DNA of 48,325 bases from Rhodococcus sp. (in: high G+C Gram-positive bacteria) (GCA_004211695.1 SEEV01000009.1:1-48325); one strand, 5' to 3'. Shown: positions 1 through 8,808, counted from the first letter of the stretch. Program-made: numbers and translations. The notes: generated from the sequence alone by a model not told the origin.

Positions 1-1
1 G

Positions 2-1066
2 TCGGAACCGCGGTCCCGGGTCCGTGAATATGTGACGGGTTTGGTTGCGGGTCTGGAACGCAAGAACGGGTGGACCCTCGCCGAGCGGGCCGGCGAAATG
101 TGCCCGGACGGGATGCAACGGTTGCTGCGGCGGGCCGACTGGGACATCGACGGGGTGCGCGACGATGTGCGTGACTACGTGGTCGAACGGCTCGGTGACC
201 GCGCCGGGGTGTTGATCGTCGATGACACCGGATTCCTCAAGAAGGGCACCCGCTCGGCCGGGGTGCAACGCCAATACTCGGGCACCGCCGGGCGGGTGGA
301 AAACTGCCAGATCGGGGTCTTCCTCGCCTATGCGAGCGCGGCCGGGCACGCCTTGATCGACCGGGAGCTCTACCTCCCCGAGTCGTGGACCGCCGACCGG
401 GACCGGTGCCGCGCCGCCGGCATCGGTGACGAGGTGGAGTTCGCGACCAAACCGAGACTGGCGCAACACATGATCGAACGCGCCCTCGACGCACAGGTGC
501 CCTTCTCCTGGCTCACCGCGGACGAGGCCTACGGTCAGGTGAAGTACCTGCGGGTCTGGCTCGAGGAACGCGATGTCTCGTATGTGTTGGCCACCCGGTG
601 CAACGACGATGTGTTCACGCCGGACGGCCGCTCCGGTCGTGCCGACGAGATGATCGCCGCGGTCCCGCCGAAGCAGTGGCGCCGAATCTCCGCCGGAGAC
701 GGCGCTCACGGCCCGCGCGAGTATTCCTGGGTGCGGGTGCCCATCAGGATCGCCTGGGCACCCGGCCGCGGGCACTGGCTCCTCGCCCGCCGATCCCTGT
801 CGGACCCGACCGAGATCGCGTACTACATCTGCGCCGGACCCCGGCGCACCACGCTCACCGAACTCGCCACGATCGCCGGCTCGCGGTGGCGGGTCGAGGA
901 ATGCTTCCAGCAGGCCAAGAACGAGGCGGGGTTGGACCAGTATCAGGTGCGCACCTACCGGGCCTGGTACGCGCACACCACCCTGTCGATGCTCGCCCTC
1001 GCCTGGCTCGCAGGAACGAAAACCGAAGCAGTAAAGGGGGAATCGGGACCGATGATCAGGGCATGA
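2..1066 (+). CDS. IS701 family transposase (5' partial, frameshifted 3' end)
   Basis: DDE-type transposase of the IS701 family, which catalyses cut-and-paste movement of the element. The frame is open from base 2; a GTG at 32 exists but the protein clearly begins earlier, since residues just upstream (EPRSRVREYVTGL) fit the family N-terminus. Family features seen: ERKNGWTLAE near the start, LIVDDTGFLKKG (first Asp region), TADEAYG (second Asp region) and GSRWRVEECFQQAKNEAGLD (Glu region). The frame stops at 1064-1066. The expected family C-terminus (YTVPEIRRLL, then an HWRRRRQHQARICHYR stretch) is found one frame back, ending at 1224. A slippery-looking A_AAG_GGG lies at 1033-1039. Either a -1 frameshift joins the two parts or the gene is a decayed copy. 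Confidence 0.75.
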   Translation, partial: SEPRSRVREYVTGLVAGLERKNGWTLAERAGEMCPDGMQRLLRRADWDIDGVRDDVRDYVVERLGDRAGVLIVDDTGFLKKGTRSAGVQRQYSGTAGRVENCQIGVFLAYASAAGHALIDRELYLPESWTADRDRCRAAGIGDEVEFATKPRLAQHMIERALDAQVPFSWLTADEAYGQVKYLRVWLEERDVSYVLATRCNDDVFTPDGRSGRADEMIAAVPPKQWRRISAGDGAHGPREYSWVRVPIRIAWAPGRGHWLLARRSLSDPTEIAYYICAGPRRTTLTELATIAGSRWRVEECFQQAKNEAGLDQYQVRTYRAWYAHTTLSMLALAWLAGTKTEAVKGESGPMIRA

Positions 1067-1224
1067 TCGGCTACACGGTACCCGAGATCCGCCGCCTACT
1101 CGTGTATCTGATCCTGCGACACGCCCACCCCGACGAACACGTCTGGTCCTGGTCACACTGGCGGAGACGCCGACAACACCAGGCCCGCATCTGTCATTAC
1201 CGAACCCGCGGCCACCTGCCATAA
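1033..1224 (+). other. Transposase C-terminal segment in the -1 frame, with candidate slippery site
   Basis: The heptamer A_AAG_GGG at 1033-1039 is in the correct zero-frame phase (codons GTA AAG GGG GAA) for -1 slippage. Shifting back one base here gives KGGIGTDDQGMIGYTVPEIRR, which restores the conserved IS701 C-terminus ending at the TAA at 1222. Phase and motif are seen directly. Use of the site is inference; a single-base indel in the A3G5 run would look the same. Confidence 0.45.
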
Positions 1225-1749
1225 GTGCCGTTGCAGTATTAGAACGTGTCCGTGCGATGGCAGCGTCTCCCGCCTTCCCGATTCCCCACCGACCCGCACG
1301 CGATGTTGGTGGAGGCGATGGTCGTTCGAATGGCGATCAGCAGGTCGGTATTGATTGAGCAGCGGTGGTGCCAACGCGGCAATCTATGTAGCCGATAGAG
1401 CCCAGATTGGTTGAAGTCTGCTGTGACCATTTTGGAATTCGGTCCAACAAAGTCTGTGGACGTACGCGTGTAGCCGTTCCGCATGCTGAACGGACAGCCC
1501 GGTCCGTTCCAGTGTAATGCCAGCGGGCGGTCAGAGATTCGAGCGTCGGCAGTGTCACGGTTTCGGCGCCAGGTGAGTGGGGAGAAGCCGGTGATGACGA
1601 CCCTGGACCGCGTGAGGTAGGTAGGGGCATGGAACCCGGAGCGGCCGCGAGGCGTAGGTGAGCAACTCATCGAAGCTGGAGACCTAACCAGGGTGCATTC
1701 TGTTCGCGAACATTGATCGGGCTTCGCTGCAGGTACGGGACTTGCTCCG
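1225..1749. other. 525 bp with no recognisable gene
   Basis: Between the transposase and the small membrane protein gene there is no frame with a convincing start, ribosome binding site and coding character. Short minus-strand frames (for example 1337-1630) have no recognisable domain. It could hold the right end of the insertion sequence and decayed DNA, but I see no remnant that I can name. Confidence 0.5.
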
Positions 1750-2007
1750 TTACTTCAGCGAGTGGTGTGACCGATGTCGGTGACCGACGGAACTCATGAT
1801 TACCGAGGCGAGCACGATGATCCGGACGGCGATGATCGTGAGGCCGACAAGTGTGAGCGGGTACCACCACGCGGGTTCTGTAGGAGGGCCGGCGGGGTCG
1901 ACAACGTGCCATCCCAACAGCGCCAAACCCAAGGCGTGGATCAGTATGCCGATGCCAGGCGCGAGGATGCCCGTCCACAGCCTCCACGGCCCAAATTCGT
2001 TCGGCAT
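1750..2007 (-). CDS. Small two-helix membrane protein, unknown function
   Basis: An 85-residue protein with two hydrophobic segments (about residues 11-35 and 46-70) separated by a short loop containing PAGPPTEPAWWYP, and a His/Arg-rich C-terminus, as expected for a small inner-membrane protein. The start ATG at 2007 has a strong ribosome binding site (TAGGAGT) 7-8 bases upstream, which is the main reason to accept it. It is divergent from the aldehyde dehydrogenase gene, with about 80 bp between the starts. I do not recognise the family. It could be an accessory or small subunit of a transporter encoded elsewhere, but no partner is adjacent. Confidence 0.6.
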   Translation of the reverse strand: MPNEFGPWRLWTGILAPGIGILIHALGLALLGWHVVDPAGPPTEPAWWYPLTLVGLTIIAVRIIVLASVIMSSVGHRHRSHHSLK

Positions 2008-2085
2008 GACCTACTCCTAACGGTCACACCTCTTCGGTACGCCTCGTCGAGGTCGGTATGCAACACCTTCTAGTGAGGATTGAAG

Positions 2086-3555
2086 ATGACAGAGACGTCG
2101 CTCGTATCGGCTGACGTGTGGACCGGCAAGATCTACAGCTCAGGGTGGCGCGAGCCCGGGGCGGGGACCGACGAGGTCATCGAGAAAGCGACTGGTGAAC
2201 GTCTCGATGACGTCGGGATTGCGTCGGCGGAGGACGTGGCACGCGCGGCGGCGGCTGCGCGAGAGGCTCAGATCGATTGGGCTGCAACACCCGGCCCTGT
2301 GCGTGGTGACGTCTTGCGGAAGTTCTCGCAACTAGTGCTCGAACACGCGGACGAGATCGCCGAGCGGATCGTCCGCGAGACGGGTTCCATCGCCCCGAAG
2401 GGGCAGTGGGAAGTTCATATGACCTCTCGTGAAGTACTCGAGGCTGCGGCATTGGGTAGCCAGCCCGCCGGAATTCTCGCGGCGAGCGCGGAAGTGGGTC
2501 GTCAGAGCGTCGCCCGCCGGATTCCGATCGGCGTGGTCGGGATCATCACACCGTGGAACTCTCCGTTCCTGCTCGGCGCACGCGCAATTGCGCCTGCGCT
2601 GGTGATGGGGAACGCGGTGCTCCTGAAGCCCGACCCGCAGACGCCGATCTGTGGAGGCGCGATCTTTGCACGCCTATTGGAGGAAGCAGGCCTGCCCGAC
2701 GGGCTCTTCCACGTCCTTCCCGGTGGGGTGGAGACGGGTGAAGCGCTGGTCAAGGATCCTCTGACGGACATGATCAGCTTCACCGGCTCGACCCGGGCAG
2801 GTCGGCAGATCGGGGCTGTCGCCGGCGGGATGCTCAAGCGGGTCTCCCTCGAGCTAGGTGGAAACAACCCCTTCATCGTTCGAGAAGACGCAGACCTCGA
2901 CACCGCGTCGAGCGCAGGCGCGTGGGGCTCCTTCTTCCACCAGGGCCAGATCTGCCTGACGGCGGGACGGCACCTGGTTCACGAGAGCATCGCCGACCAG
3001 TACGCGGAAGCTCTGGCGACCCGTGCCCGTGCTTTGGTGGTGGGCAACCCTCACGCGGGCGAGGTCCACCTGGGTCCGATCGTCAACGAGCGGCAGGCAA
3101 CCAATGTCGATCGTATCGTCGCCGAGACGCTGGACGCCGGCGCCACCCTCGTCACTGGTGGATCACGACGCGGCCTGTTCTACGAGCCGACGGTGATCAC
3201 CGGCGTCCGTCCCGGCATGGCCGCCTTCGATGAGGAGATCTTCGGACCCGTCGCGGCAATCACCACGTTCGGCGACGACGAGGAAGCCATCCGACTCGCG
3301 AACGACACCGCCTACGGGCTGGTCGCCTCGGTGATCTCGGCAGACCTGACACGCGCCCAGCACATCGCCGATCACCTGCACGTGGGCATCGTGCACATCA
3401 ACGACCAACCCGTGTTGCATGAGGTGTACGGACCGATCGGCGGGGTCGGTGTCTCCGGGAACGGCTTCAACCACAGCACCCTCACCAACGCCGACCAGTT
3501 CACCGAGTGGCAGTGGGTCACCACGCGAACCGAAGTACCGCGCTACCCGTTCTGA
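2086..3555 (+). CDS. NAD(P)+-dependent aldehyde dehydrogenase, benzaldehyde dehydrogenase-like
   Basis: ALDH-superfamily enzyme (489 residues, usual length) oxidising an aldehyde to its carboxylate in the cytoplasm. Catalytic elements are intact: Asn in PWNSP (about 158), general base Glu in LELGGNNP (about 256) and nucleophile Cys in HQGQICLTAGRHLVH (about 290). The stretch around the Cys is typical of benzaldehyde/aryl-aldehyde dehydrogenases, so an aromatic or ring aldehyde is the likely substrate (inference). I chose ATG 2086, with GAGG 7 bases upstream, over the in-frame TTG at 2080. It is the first gene of a plus-strand run; the flavin dehydrogenase follows after 39 bp. It would supply the acid for the aryl acid ligases elsewhere in the window. 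Confidence 0.88.
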   Translation: MTETSLVSADVWTGKIYSSGWREPGAGTDEVIEKATGERLDDVGIASAEDVARAAAAAREAQIDWAATPGPVRGDVLRKFSQLVLEHADEIAERIVRETGSIAPKGQWEVHMTSREVLEAAALGSQPAGILAASAEVGRQSVARRIPIGVVGIITPWNSPFLLGARAIAPALVMGNAVLLKPDPQTPICGGAIFARLLEEAGLPDGLFHVLPGGVETGEALVKDPLTDMISFTGSTRAGRQIGAVAGGMLKRVSLELGGNNPFIVREDADLDTASSAGAWGSFFHQGQICLTAGRHLVHESIADQYAEALATRARALVVGNPHAGEVHLGPIVNERQATNVDRIVAETLDAGATLVTGGSRRGLFYEPTVITGVRPGMAAFDEEIFGPVAAITTFGDDEEAIRLANDTAYGLVASVISADLTRAQHIADHLHVGIVHINDQPVLHEVYGPIGGVGVSGNGFNHSTLTNADQFTEWQWVTTRTEVPRYPF

Positions 3556-3594
3556 CCCGCCTGTTCCCTCGAACATCTCATGGAGAAACATCTC

Positions 3595-5274
3595 ATGACA
3601 CACACCCTGTTCGGCCAAGAGTTGCGCCGCGACCACGAGGTCGATTTTGTCGCCGAAACCGATGTCATCGTCGTCGGTTCCGGAGCCGGAGCCTTTACCT
3701 CCGCGATCACCGCAGCAAAACACGGCGCCTCAGTCATCCAACTCGAGAAGGCCACCGAGATTGGCGGCACAACAAAGAAGGCCGCCGCCGCCTACTGGGT
3801 ACCCAACAACCACTTCATGCGCGAGAAGGGCTGGGCTGACCCGAAGGACGATGCTCTCCGTCACATGGCTCGCCTGACACGCCCGCAGCACTACGACCCC
3901 GACAAGCCGCACCTGGGCTTGACCGAGTGGGAGTTCGTGATGACCGAGGCGTTCTATGACAACGCCGGACCGGCCGTCGAACAACTCACGAAATGGGGGG
4001 CACTCGAACCGATCCCGTGGGACATCCAGCCCGACTACTACGCTCAGATGGAAGAAAACAAGGCGCCCTTCGGCCGCATCATCTATCCGCACCGTTTCGG
4101 AGGCGCGCCGGACGAGGTCGGTGACGGAACCGATATGATCGCGGTGTTCGCGAAGAGCGCGGGCGAGGCCGGGGTGGACCTTCGCCTAGGACACGCCGTC
4201 AGCAAGGCCGTTGTCGACGACCAGGATCGCGTGGTCGGGGTAATTGCAACCACCGATGCCGGCGAGATCGCGGTCAAGGCGCGTCAGGCCGTCATCTTCG
4301 CGTCGGGCGGCTTCACCCATAACGTGGATCTCCGGACGAGCTCCCTGCCGGGACCCATCCTCAGCGGGTGCGCCGCAAGCACCAATACCGGCGACTTCGT
4401 CCCTATTGCACAGGCGCTCGGCGCCGACCTGGTCAATATGAATGGGGCTTGGCTCGCTCCGATGGTCCTCGACCGCGCGATCGCCAACCGGCCGGACCAG
4501 GTGTGCTCGTTCAGCATTCCCGGCGACAGCATGCTCTGGGTAAACCGCTACGGCAAGCGGGTCGTCAACGAAAAGGCACCCTATCAAGATGTGGTTCCCA
4601 CTTTCTGGGCGTGGGAATCGCAGAAGGCTGAGTACCCCAATCTCGCGCTGGTGATGATCTGGGACGAATCGTGCAAGCAGCACCACTCCGGTGACAAGTA
4701 CGGAAACCCGATGATTCCCGACGGGGGAGACCAGGCGCATATCGTACGGGGCGACACCCTCGAAGCACTGGCAGACGCCGTCCAGGAACGGCTCGCAGAG
4801 TATGCCGATCGAATCGGTGGGTGGAACCTTGATCCGGACTTCGTGTCGACTCTGAAGTCGACGATCGAGCGGTACAACGATTTTGCGTCCACCGGGATCG
4901 ACGAGGACTTTCACCGCGGCGAGGCGCCGATTGAGCTGTACTTCAACATGGGTGGGCGCCCGGGGAACGACAAGAACGAAACGATGTGGCCGGTGTCCGA
5001 CAGCGGACCGTACTACGCCACCCTGCTCGCTCCGGCGACCCTCGACACAAAGGGTGGGCCCCGCACAAACCCTGACGGGCAGGTTCTTGACCGATCGGGA
5101 GAGGTGATCACCGGCCTGTACGCGGTCGGAAACTGCGCTGGCGCCATGTCCGGTGGCAGCTATTGGGCCGGCGGCGCCACGCTCGGGCCCATCATCACCT
5201 CGGCCTACCTCGCCGGCCGCCATGCTGCGGCGACCTCAACGCGAGTGGAAGAACCCGCCGCGGCCACCTTCTGA
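3595..5274 (+). CDS. FAD-dependent dehydrogenase, 3-ketosteroid-delta1-dehydrogenase/fumarate reductase flavoprotein family
   Basis: A 559-residue flavoprotein of the FAD_binding_2 family. An N-terminal dinucleotide fold (DVIVVGSGAGAFTSAI, with a Glu ending the second strand) is followed by the KstD-type C-terminal FAD segment (GPYYATL, LDTKGGPRTN, GLYAVGNCAGA, YWAGGATLGP). Relatives introduce a double bond next to a ring ketone. Desaturation or aromatization of an alicyclic ketone is therefore the likely reaction, but the substrate is unknown. ATG 3595 was chosen because GGAG lies 9 bases upstream; ATG 3580 is five codons earlier and without a clear site. A clear paralogue lies at 43478-45166 on the other strand; both share the AAxWxVPNN and MYDP/HYDP-type motifs. 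Confidence 0.85.
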   Translation: MTHTLFGQELRRDHEVDFVAETDVIVVGSGAGAFTSAITAAKHGASVIQLEKATEIGGTTKKAAAAYWVPNNHFMREKGWADPKDDALRHMARLTRPQHYDPDKPHLGLTEWEFVMTEAFYDNAGPAVEQLTKWGALEPIPWDIQPDYYAQMEENKAPFGRIIYPHRFGGAPDEVGDGTDMIAVFAKSAGEAGVDLRLGHAVSKAVVDDQDRVVGVIATTDAGEIAVKARQAVIFASGGFTHNVDLRTSSLPGPILSGCAASTNTGDFVPIAQALGADLVNMNGAWLAPMVLDRAIANRPDQVCSFSIPGDSMLWVNRYGKRVVNEKAPYQDVVPTFWAWESQKAEYPNLALVMIWDESCKQHHSGDKYGNPMIPDGGDQAHIVRGDTLEALADAVQERLAEYADRIGGWNLDPDFVSTLKSTIERYNDFASTGIDEDFHRGEAPIELYFNMGGRPGNDKNETMWPVSDSGPYYATLLAPATLDTKGGPRTNPDGQVLDRSGEVITGLYAVGNCAGAMSGGSYWAGGATLGPIITSAYLAGRHAAATSTRVEEPAAATF

Positions 5275-5335
5275 CCAGCACGGCCCTCCCGACAACGGCT
5301 CGCCCTGCGGGCAGAAACAACGAAAGGACCAAACA

Positions 5336-6076
5336 GTGACGAACTCACGAAGAGTCGCGGTGGTGACCGGTGCATCACAGGGATTCGGGCGCGCAATCAG
5401 CGCCGGACTAGCCGCCCGAGGCACAGACATCGTCGCGGTCGACCTCACCGAAGCCAAGGACACCCTTCTCGACGTCGAGAAGGCGGGTGGTCGAGGCATC
5501 AGCGTAGTAGGGGACGTCTCCGACCCTCAGACCGCAACCAAGCTCGAGGCGGCACTGCGCGACGAGTTCGGACGATGCGACATCCTGGTCAACAACGCAG
5601 GAATCTATCCCAACGTGCCGTTCGCGGAGGTCGACTTCGACCTTTGGCGCAAGGTGCACGCGATCAACCTCGACTCCCAGTTCCTGATGGTCAAGGCGGT
5701 CCTGCCGCTGATGATCGCCGGCAAATGGGGCCGGATTGTCAATGTGACCTCGAACTCCATCGCCCTACCGATTCCTGGTCTCGCGCACTACATGTCCAGC
5801 AAGGCCGGCGTTATCGGCTTCACGCGTGGTCTTGCCAACGACGTCGCCGAACACGGAATCACCGTCAATGCCGTGGGACCGACCGCCTCGCTGACCCCGG
5901 GCGGGGTCAGCAACATCGAACGTGCACACATCGAGGAACTCGCACAGACCCAGGCGATCAAGCGCCCGGGAACCGCTGAGGACATCGTCGGAACCGTACT
6001 GTTCCTCTCCGGTGACGACAGCGCTTTCGTTACCGGTCAGACGATCATGGCCGACGGCGGTCTCGTCCGCCTGTAA
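5336..6076 (+). CDS. Short-chain dehydrogenase/reductase, classical
   Basis: A 246-residue Rossmann oxidoreductase. Seen: TGASQGFG cofactor motif near the N-terminus, NNAG, catalytic Ser in NVTSNS, and YMSSK (Tyr/Lys pair). The Asp after the second strand (AVDLT) favours NAD(H). It would interconvert a ring or side-chain alcohol and ketone. The start is GTG 5336, with GAAAGGA 7 bases upstream; a longer frame to the left overlaps the flavin dehydrogenase and lacks SDR character. It follows that gene by 61 bp, probably in the same transcript, and is followed by two hairpins (6083-6153). Confidence 0.87.
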   Translation: MTNSRRVAVVTGASQGFGRAISAGLAARGTDIVAVDLTEAKDTLLDVEKAGGRGISVVGDVSDPQTATKLEAALRDEFGRCDILVNNAGIYPNVPFAEVDFDLWRKVHAINLDSQFLMVKAVLPLMIAGKWGRIVNVTSNSIALPIPGLAHYMSSKAGVIGFTRGLANDVAEHGITVNAVGPTASLTPGGVSNIERAHIEELAQTQAIKRPGTAEDIVGTVLFLSGDDSAFVTGQTIMADGGLVRL

Positions 6077-6082
6077 TCGGAC

Positions 6083-6153
6083 CAGCAGCCCACCCGGCTG
6101 CTGCACGACTCGTGCAGCGCGACCGTGACCACCTGAGCCGGTCGCGCTGCACG
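6083..6153 (+). terminator. Two tandem GC-rich hairpins, probable terminator
   Basis: Hairpin 1 has 8-bp arms (CAGCAGCC 6083-6090 and GGCTGCTG 6096-6103) with a 5-nt loop. Hairpin 2 has perfect 14-bp arms at 6111-6124 and 6140-6153 with a 15-nt loop. They begin 7 bp after the SDR stop codon. No T tract follows, which is common for actinobacterial intrinsic terminators. The next gene starts 187 bp later and so probably has its own promoter. Confidence 0.65.
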
Positions 6154-6340
6154 CACCACCACCTTTCTCATGAAATCGGATGCACACCTTACGGGTGCCC
6201 ACTGCACCGCATCGGCGCCCGAACCGCACGCCATTCCTGTTACTCGCAGCCCTGATCACCGTGCCTGGTGACTGAACCACCCAATCGCCGGTGATCCAGG
6301 GACAGCCGCAACATCTCAACTTCGACCTAGGGGACTTCAT

Positions 6341-7243
6341 ATGGGACGGATGGACGGGAAAGTAGTACTGATCACCGGGGGCGCGCGTGGCCAAGGGCGC
6401 TCGCACGCGTTGACGTTGGCCGAAGAAGGCGCCGACATCGTGGTCACCGACATCTGCGAGCCGGTACCCGAAGTTCTGCCCTATCAGACGGCAACAAGCA
6501 AAGATCTCGACGAAACCGTGAGGCTGGTAAGCAAACTCGACCGCCGCTGCATTGGTTTGAAGGCAGACGCACGCGACAGTGAGCAGATGCAGGCCGTGGT
6601 CGACCAGGTCATTGCCGAGTTCGGCCGCATCGACGTTCTATCTGTCAACCACGGTGTGGCGCTTAACTTGCCGTGGGATAAGCAAACCGACGCCATGTGG
6701 GACACCGTTGTCGAATCGAACCTCTCGGCCCCCTGGCGTGCGGTCAGGCCGGTGATTCCGCACATGATCGCCAACGGCGGCGGCTCCATCGTCTTCACCG
6801 CCTCCACCGCGGCGATGACGACTTATCCCTCCCTGTCGGCGTACAGCGCCGCCAAGACCGGCGTTCTCGGCCTGATGCGCTCGCTTGCCACCGAACTGGC
6901 CCAGCACTGGATCCGCGTCAATGCAATCCTGCCGGGCAACACCGCCACCCCGATGCTCCACAACCAGGCCGTCATCGACATGTTCACGGGCGGGCCGGGC
7001 GGAACGCTCGACGACATGGAGTTTCCGTCACAGGCGACGATGCTGCTCCCGATTCCGTGGTTGCAGCCGGAAGACCTGTCAAAGGCGCTCCTGTTCCTCG
7101 CCTCCGACGACGCGCGATACATCACCGGTGTCGCACTACCGGTCGATGGAGGCACTCTCGCACAGCCCGCCGGCATTCCGCAGATTGCGGCGGAACGCCT
7201 CGGTGAACTGCAGTACCAATTGCGCACTACCCAAAGTTCCTGA
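6341..7243 (+). CDS. Mycofactocin-coupled SDR family oxidoreductase
   Basis: A 300-residue SDR of the mycofactocin-associated subfamily. The cofactor loop is TGGARGQGRSHA, and an insert after the second strand (DICEP through DLDETVRLVSKLDRR) is typical of this group, in which the nicotinamide stays bound and is recycled through the peptide-derived cofactor mycofactocin (family knowledge). Catalytic Ser in FTASTAA and YSAAK are present. The usual NNAG/ANAG is VNHG here, which is unusual. ATG 6341 has AGGGGAC 6 bases upstream. It begins a second plus-strand unit with the NTF2-fold gene 49 bp downstream. Substrate, probably an alcohol, unknown. Confidence 0.86.
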   Translation: MGRMDGKVVLITGGARGQGRSHALTLAEEGADIVVTDICEPVPEVLPYQTATSKDLDETVRLVSKLDRRCIGLKADARDSEQMQAVVDQVIAEFGRIDVLSVNHGVALNLPWDKQTDAMWDTVVESNLSAPWRAVRPVIPHMIANGGGSIVFTASTAAMTTYPSLSAYSAAKTGVLGLMRSLATELAQHWIRVNAILPGNTATPMLHNQAVIDMFTGGPGGTLDDMEFPSQATMLLPIPWLQPEDLSKALLFLASDDARYITGVALPVDGGTLAQPAGIPQIAAERLGELQYQLRTTQSS

Positions 7244-7292
7244 CCACACCAACTGAATTCATGCAGCATTCATACGAAGAAGGGAAACCCTA

Positions 7293-7772
7293 ATGTCAGA
7301 CAACGCCATCCTCGAACGCCTCGACCAGCTCGAGAGCCGTGTCGCCCTCGAGCGTCTGGTCTACACCTACGCTCAGGCTTTCGACGGACACGATCGCGAA
7401 CTGCTCGCTGAGATCTGGCACGACGGCGCCAAGCTGTCGCTCGGTGATATCGGCCAGTACGAGGGCATCGACGCCATCCTCTCCGGCGCCGACGAACTCT
7501 GGAGCAAGACCCCCCACATGCACCACTGGATGTCGAATCCCCTGATCGACATCGACGGCGACACCGCGACGGCGGCGACTGCCCTCGATTGCTTCGTGAC
7601 CGACTCCGAATCAGGTCCGACGCAGGTCGGCGGCCTCTACCGTGACCGGTTCGAGCGACGTAATGGTAAGTGGGGCATCGTCGACCGCTCATTCGAGCTG
7701 CATTACTGGACCCCCATCGCGAACTGGGTTCCGCAGGACGGAAGCGAAGCGTTGCAGTCAACCACCGCCTGA
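7293..7772 (+). CDS. NTF2-fold / SnoaL-like protein
   Basis: A 159-residue protein of the SnoaL/NTF2-like superfamily, starting with the usual long helix (LESRVALERLVYTYAQAFDGHD) and ending with RFERRNGKWGIVDRSFELHYW, the closing strands of the cone-shaped fold. Family members include dehydratases, isomerases and hydrolases acting on ring substrates, as well as proteins with no known activity, so no reaction is assigned. The start ATG has AGAAGGGAA upstream. It lies between two mycofactocin SDR genes, suggesting it acts on the same intermediates. It is different from the pair of NTF2-fold proteins at 13631 and 42972. Confidence 0.75.
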   Translation: MSDNAILERLDQLESRVALERLVYTYAQAFDGHDRELLAEIWHDGAKLSLGDIGQYEGIDAILSGADELWSKTPHMHHWMSNPLIDIDGDTATAATALDCFVTDSESGPTQVGGLYRDRFERRNGKWGIVDRSFELHYWTPIANWVPQDGSEALQSTTA

Positions 7773-7791
7773 TTCAGCAGATCCATCGATT

Positions 7792-7839
7792 CGCGGACAG
7801 GCGGAGGGCAAGCCACGCACGACCCTCCGCCCGTCCGCG
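7792..7839 (+). terminator. Strong intergenic hairpin (attenuator or terminator)
   Basis: 17-bp arms CGCGGACAGGCGGAGGG (7792-7808) and 7823-7839 pair with a single A.C mismatch around a 14-nt loop, 19 bp after the NTF2-fold gene and 32 bp before the next SDR start. No T tract. It could reduce read-through into the SDR gene, or act as an mRNA-end stabiliser within one operon. Confidence 0.55.
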
Positions 7840-7871
7840 CTCTCATCCGAATCCGACTCAAAGGAACCGAC

Positions 7872-8726
7872 ATGGGCTTGCTCGACGGAAAAGTTGTCCT
7901 CATTACCGGTGGCGCACGCGGGCAGGGCCGTGCACACGCCGTCGTCTCAGCGCGTGAGGGCGCCGACATCGCCATCATCGATATCGAAAAGCAGGTGGAC
8001 AGCGTCTCCTACCCCACGGCGCGCAAGGAGGACCTCGCCGAAACCGCACGCCAGGTCGAAGCACACGGCCGGCGGGCGCTGTCGATCTCCGCCGACGTGC
8101 GATCGCAGACACAGCTCGACGACGCAGTTGCGCGCACTATCAACGAATTCGGCAAGATAGACGTCCTGATCGCCAACGCCGGAATCTGGACGGTCGGCGA
8201 CTTCTGGAGTCTGTCCGAAGACACCTGGGACGACATGATCGACATCAACCTCACGGGCGTGTGGAAGTCGGCGAAGGCTGTCGCCCCGCACATGATCGAG
8301 CGTCAGACCGGGTCGATCGTGATCACGTCCTCGGTGAACGGGCTCGAGCCCGCACGTAACTTCGCGCATTACGTTGCCGCGAAAACTGGTGTCGTCGGGC
8401 TCATGCAGAGCATCGCACTGGAACTGGCACCGCATGGAATTCGCTGTAACGCCGTCAATCCCGGGGTGATCAAGACCCCCATGACCAACCAGACCAATGG
8501 GTGGAACATGTTCGCCGGCCACGACCATGGAACCGAAGAGGACCTGATGGCGGGCGGATACCACTTCAACGCCCTCAAGGGCACCAGCTTCCTGCCCCCG
8601 GAGGTTATCGCGAACACCGCCCTTTATCTGAATTCGGACCTGGCGGCCGCGGTCACCGGTGTGACCATCCCCGTCGACGCCGGGCACATGATTCTTCCCG
8701 GTTTCAACCACGATCCCGTGAAGTAG
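7872..8726 (+). CDS. Mycofactocin-coupled SDR family oxidoreductase
   Basis: A 284-residue SDR with TGGARGQGRAHA, the subfamily insert (YPTARKEDLAETARQVEAHGRR), IANAG, catalytic Ser in TSSVNG and YVAAK. This is the mycofactocin-linked type, expected to oxidise an alcohol with a tightly held nicotinamide cofactor. ATG 7872 has AAGGA about 7 bases upstream. It is the second of three SDRs before the ABC transporter and closely resembles 6341-7243, so the two may handle stereoisomers or successive alcohols of one substrate (inference). No mycofactocin biosynthesis genes lie in the window, so the cofactor must be made from elsewhere in the genome. Confidence 0.86.
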   Translation: MGLLDGKVVLITGGARGQGRAHAVVSAREGADIAIIDIEKQVDSVSYPTARKEDLAETARQVEAHGRRALSISADVRSQTQLDDAVARTINEFGKIDVLIANAGIWTVGDFWSLSEDTWDDMIDINLTGVWKSAKAVAPHMIERQTGSIVITSSVNGLEPARNFAHYVAAKTGVVGLMQSIALELAPHGIRCNAVNPGVIKTPMTNQTNGWNMFAGHDHGTEEDLMAGGYHFNALKGTSFLPPEVIANTALYLNSDLAAAVTGVTIPVDAGHMILPGFNHDPVK

Positions 8727-8808
8727 TCCTGCACCTTCGCGGCGACCGAGAACTGCATATCTCCCACATCGTTTCTGGCTCCGCGCCATGCGCGGTGCAC
8801 TGCGTGCT

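Larger units (their letters stand above)
1..1224 (+). mobile_element. IS701-type insertion sequence, left part cut by window edge
   Basis: The first 1.2 kb is an insertion sequence coding region that runs in from outside the window. The transposase reading frame is open to base 2, so its N-terminus and the left inverted repeat lie outside. The conserved C-terminus continues in another frame to a stop at 1222-1224. I could not identify the right terminal inverted repeat, because that needs the left end for comparison. The element abuts the catabolic region and is a plausible agent of local rearrangement. Confidence 0.75.

Noticed and set aside
1239-1670. Minus-strand frames between the insertion sequence and the membrane protein gene
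   Set aside because: No ribosome site, no domain, and unusual composition for a coding region here.
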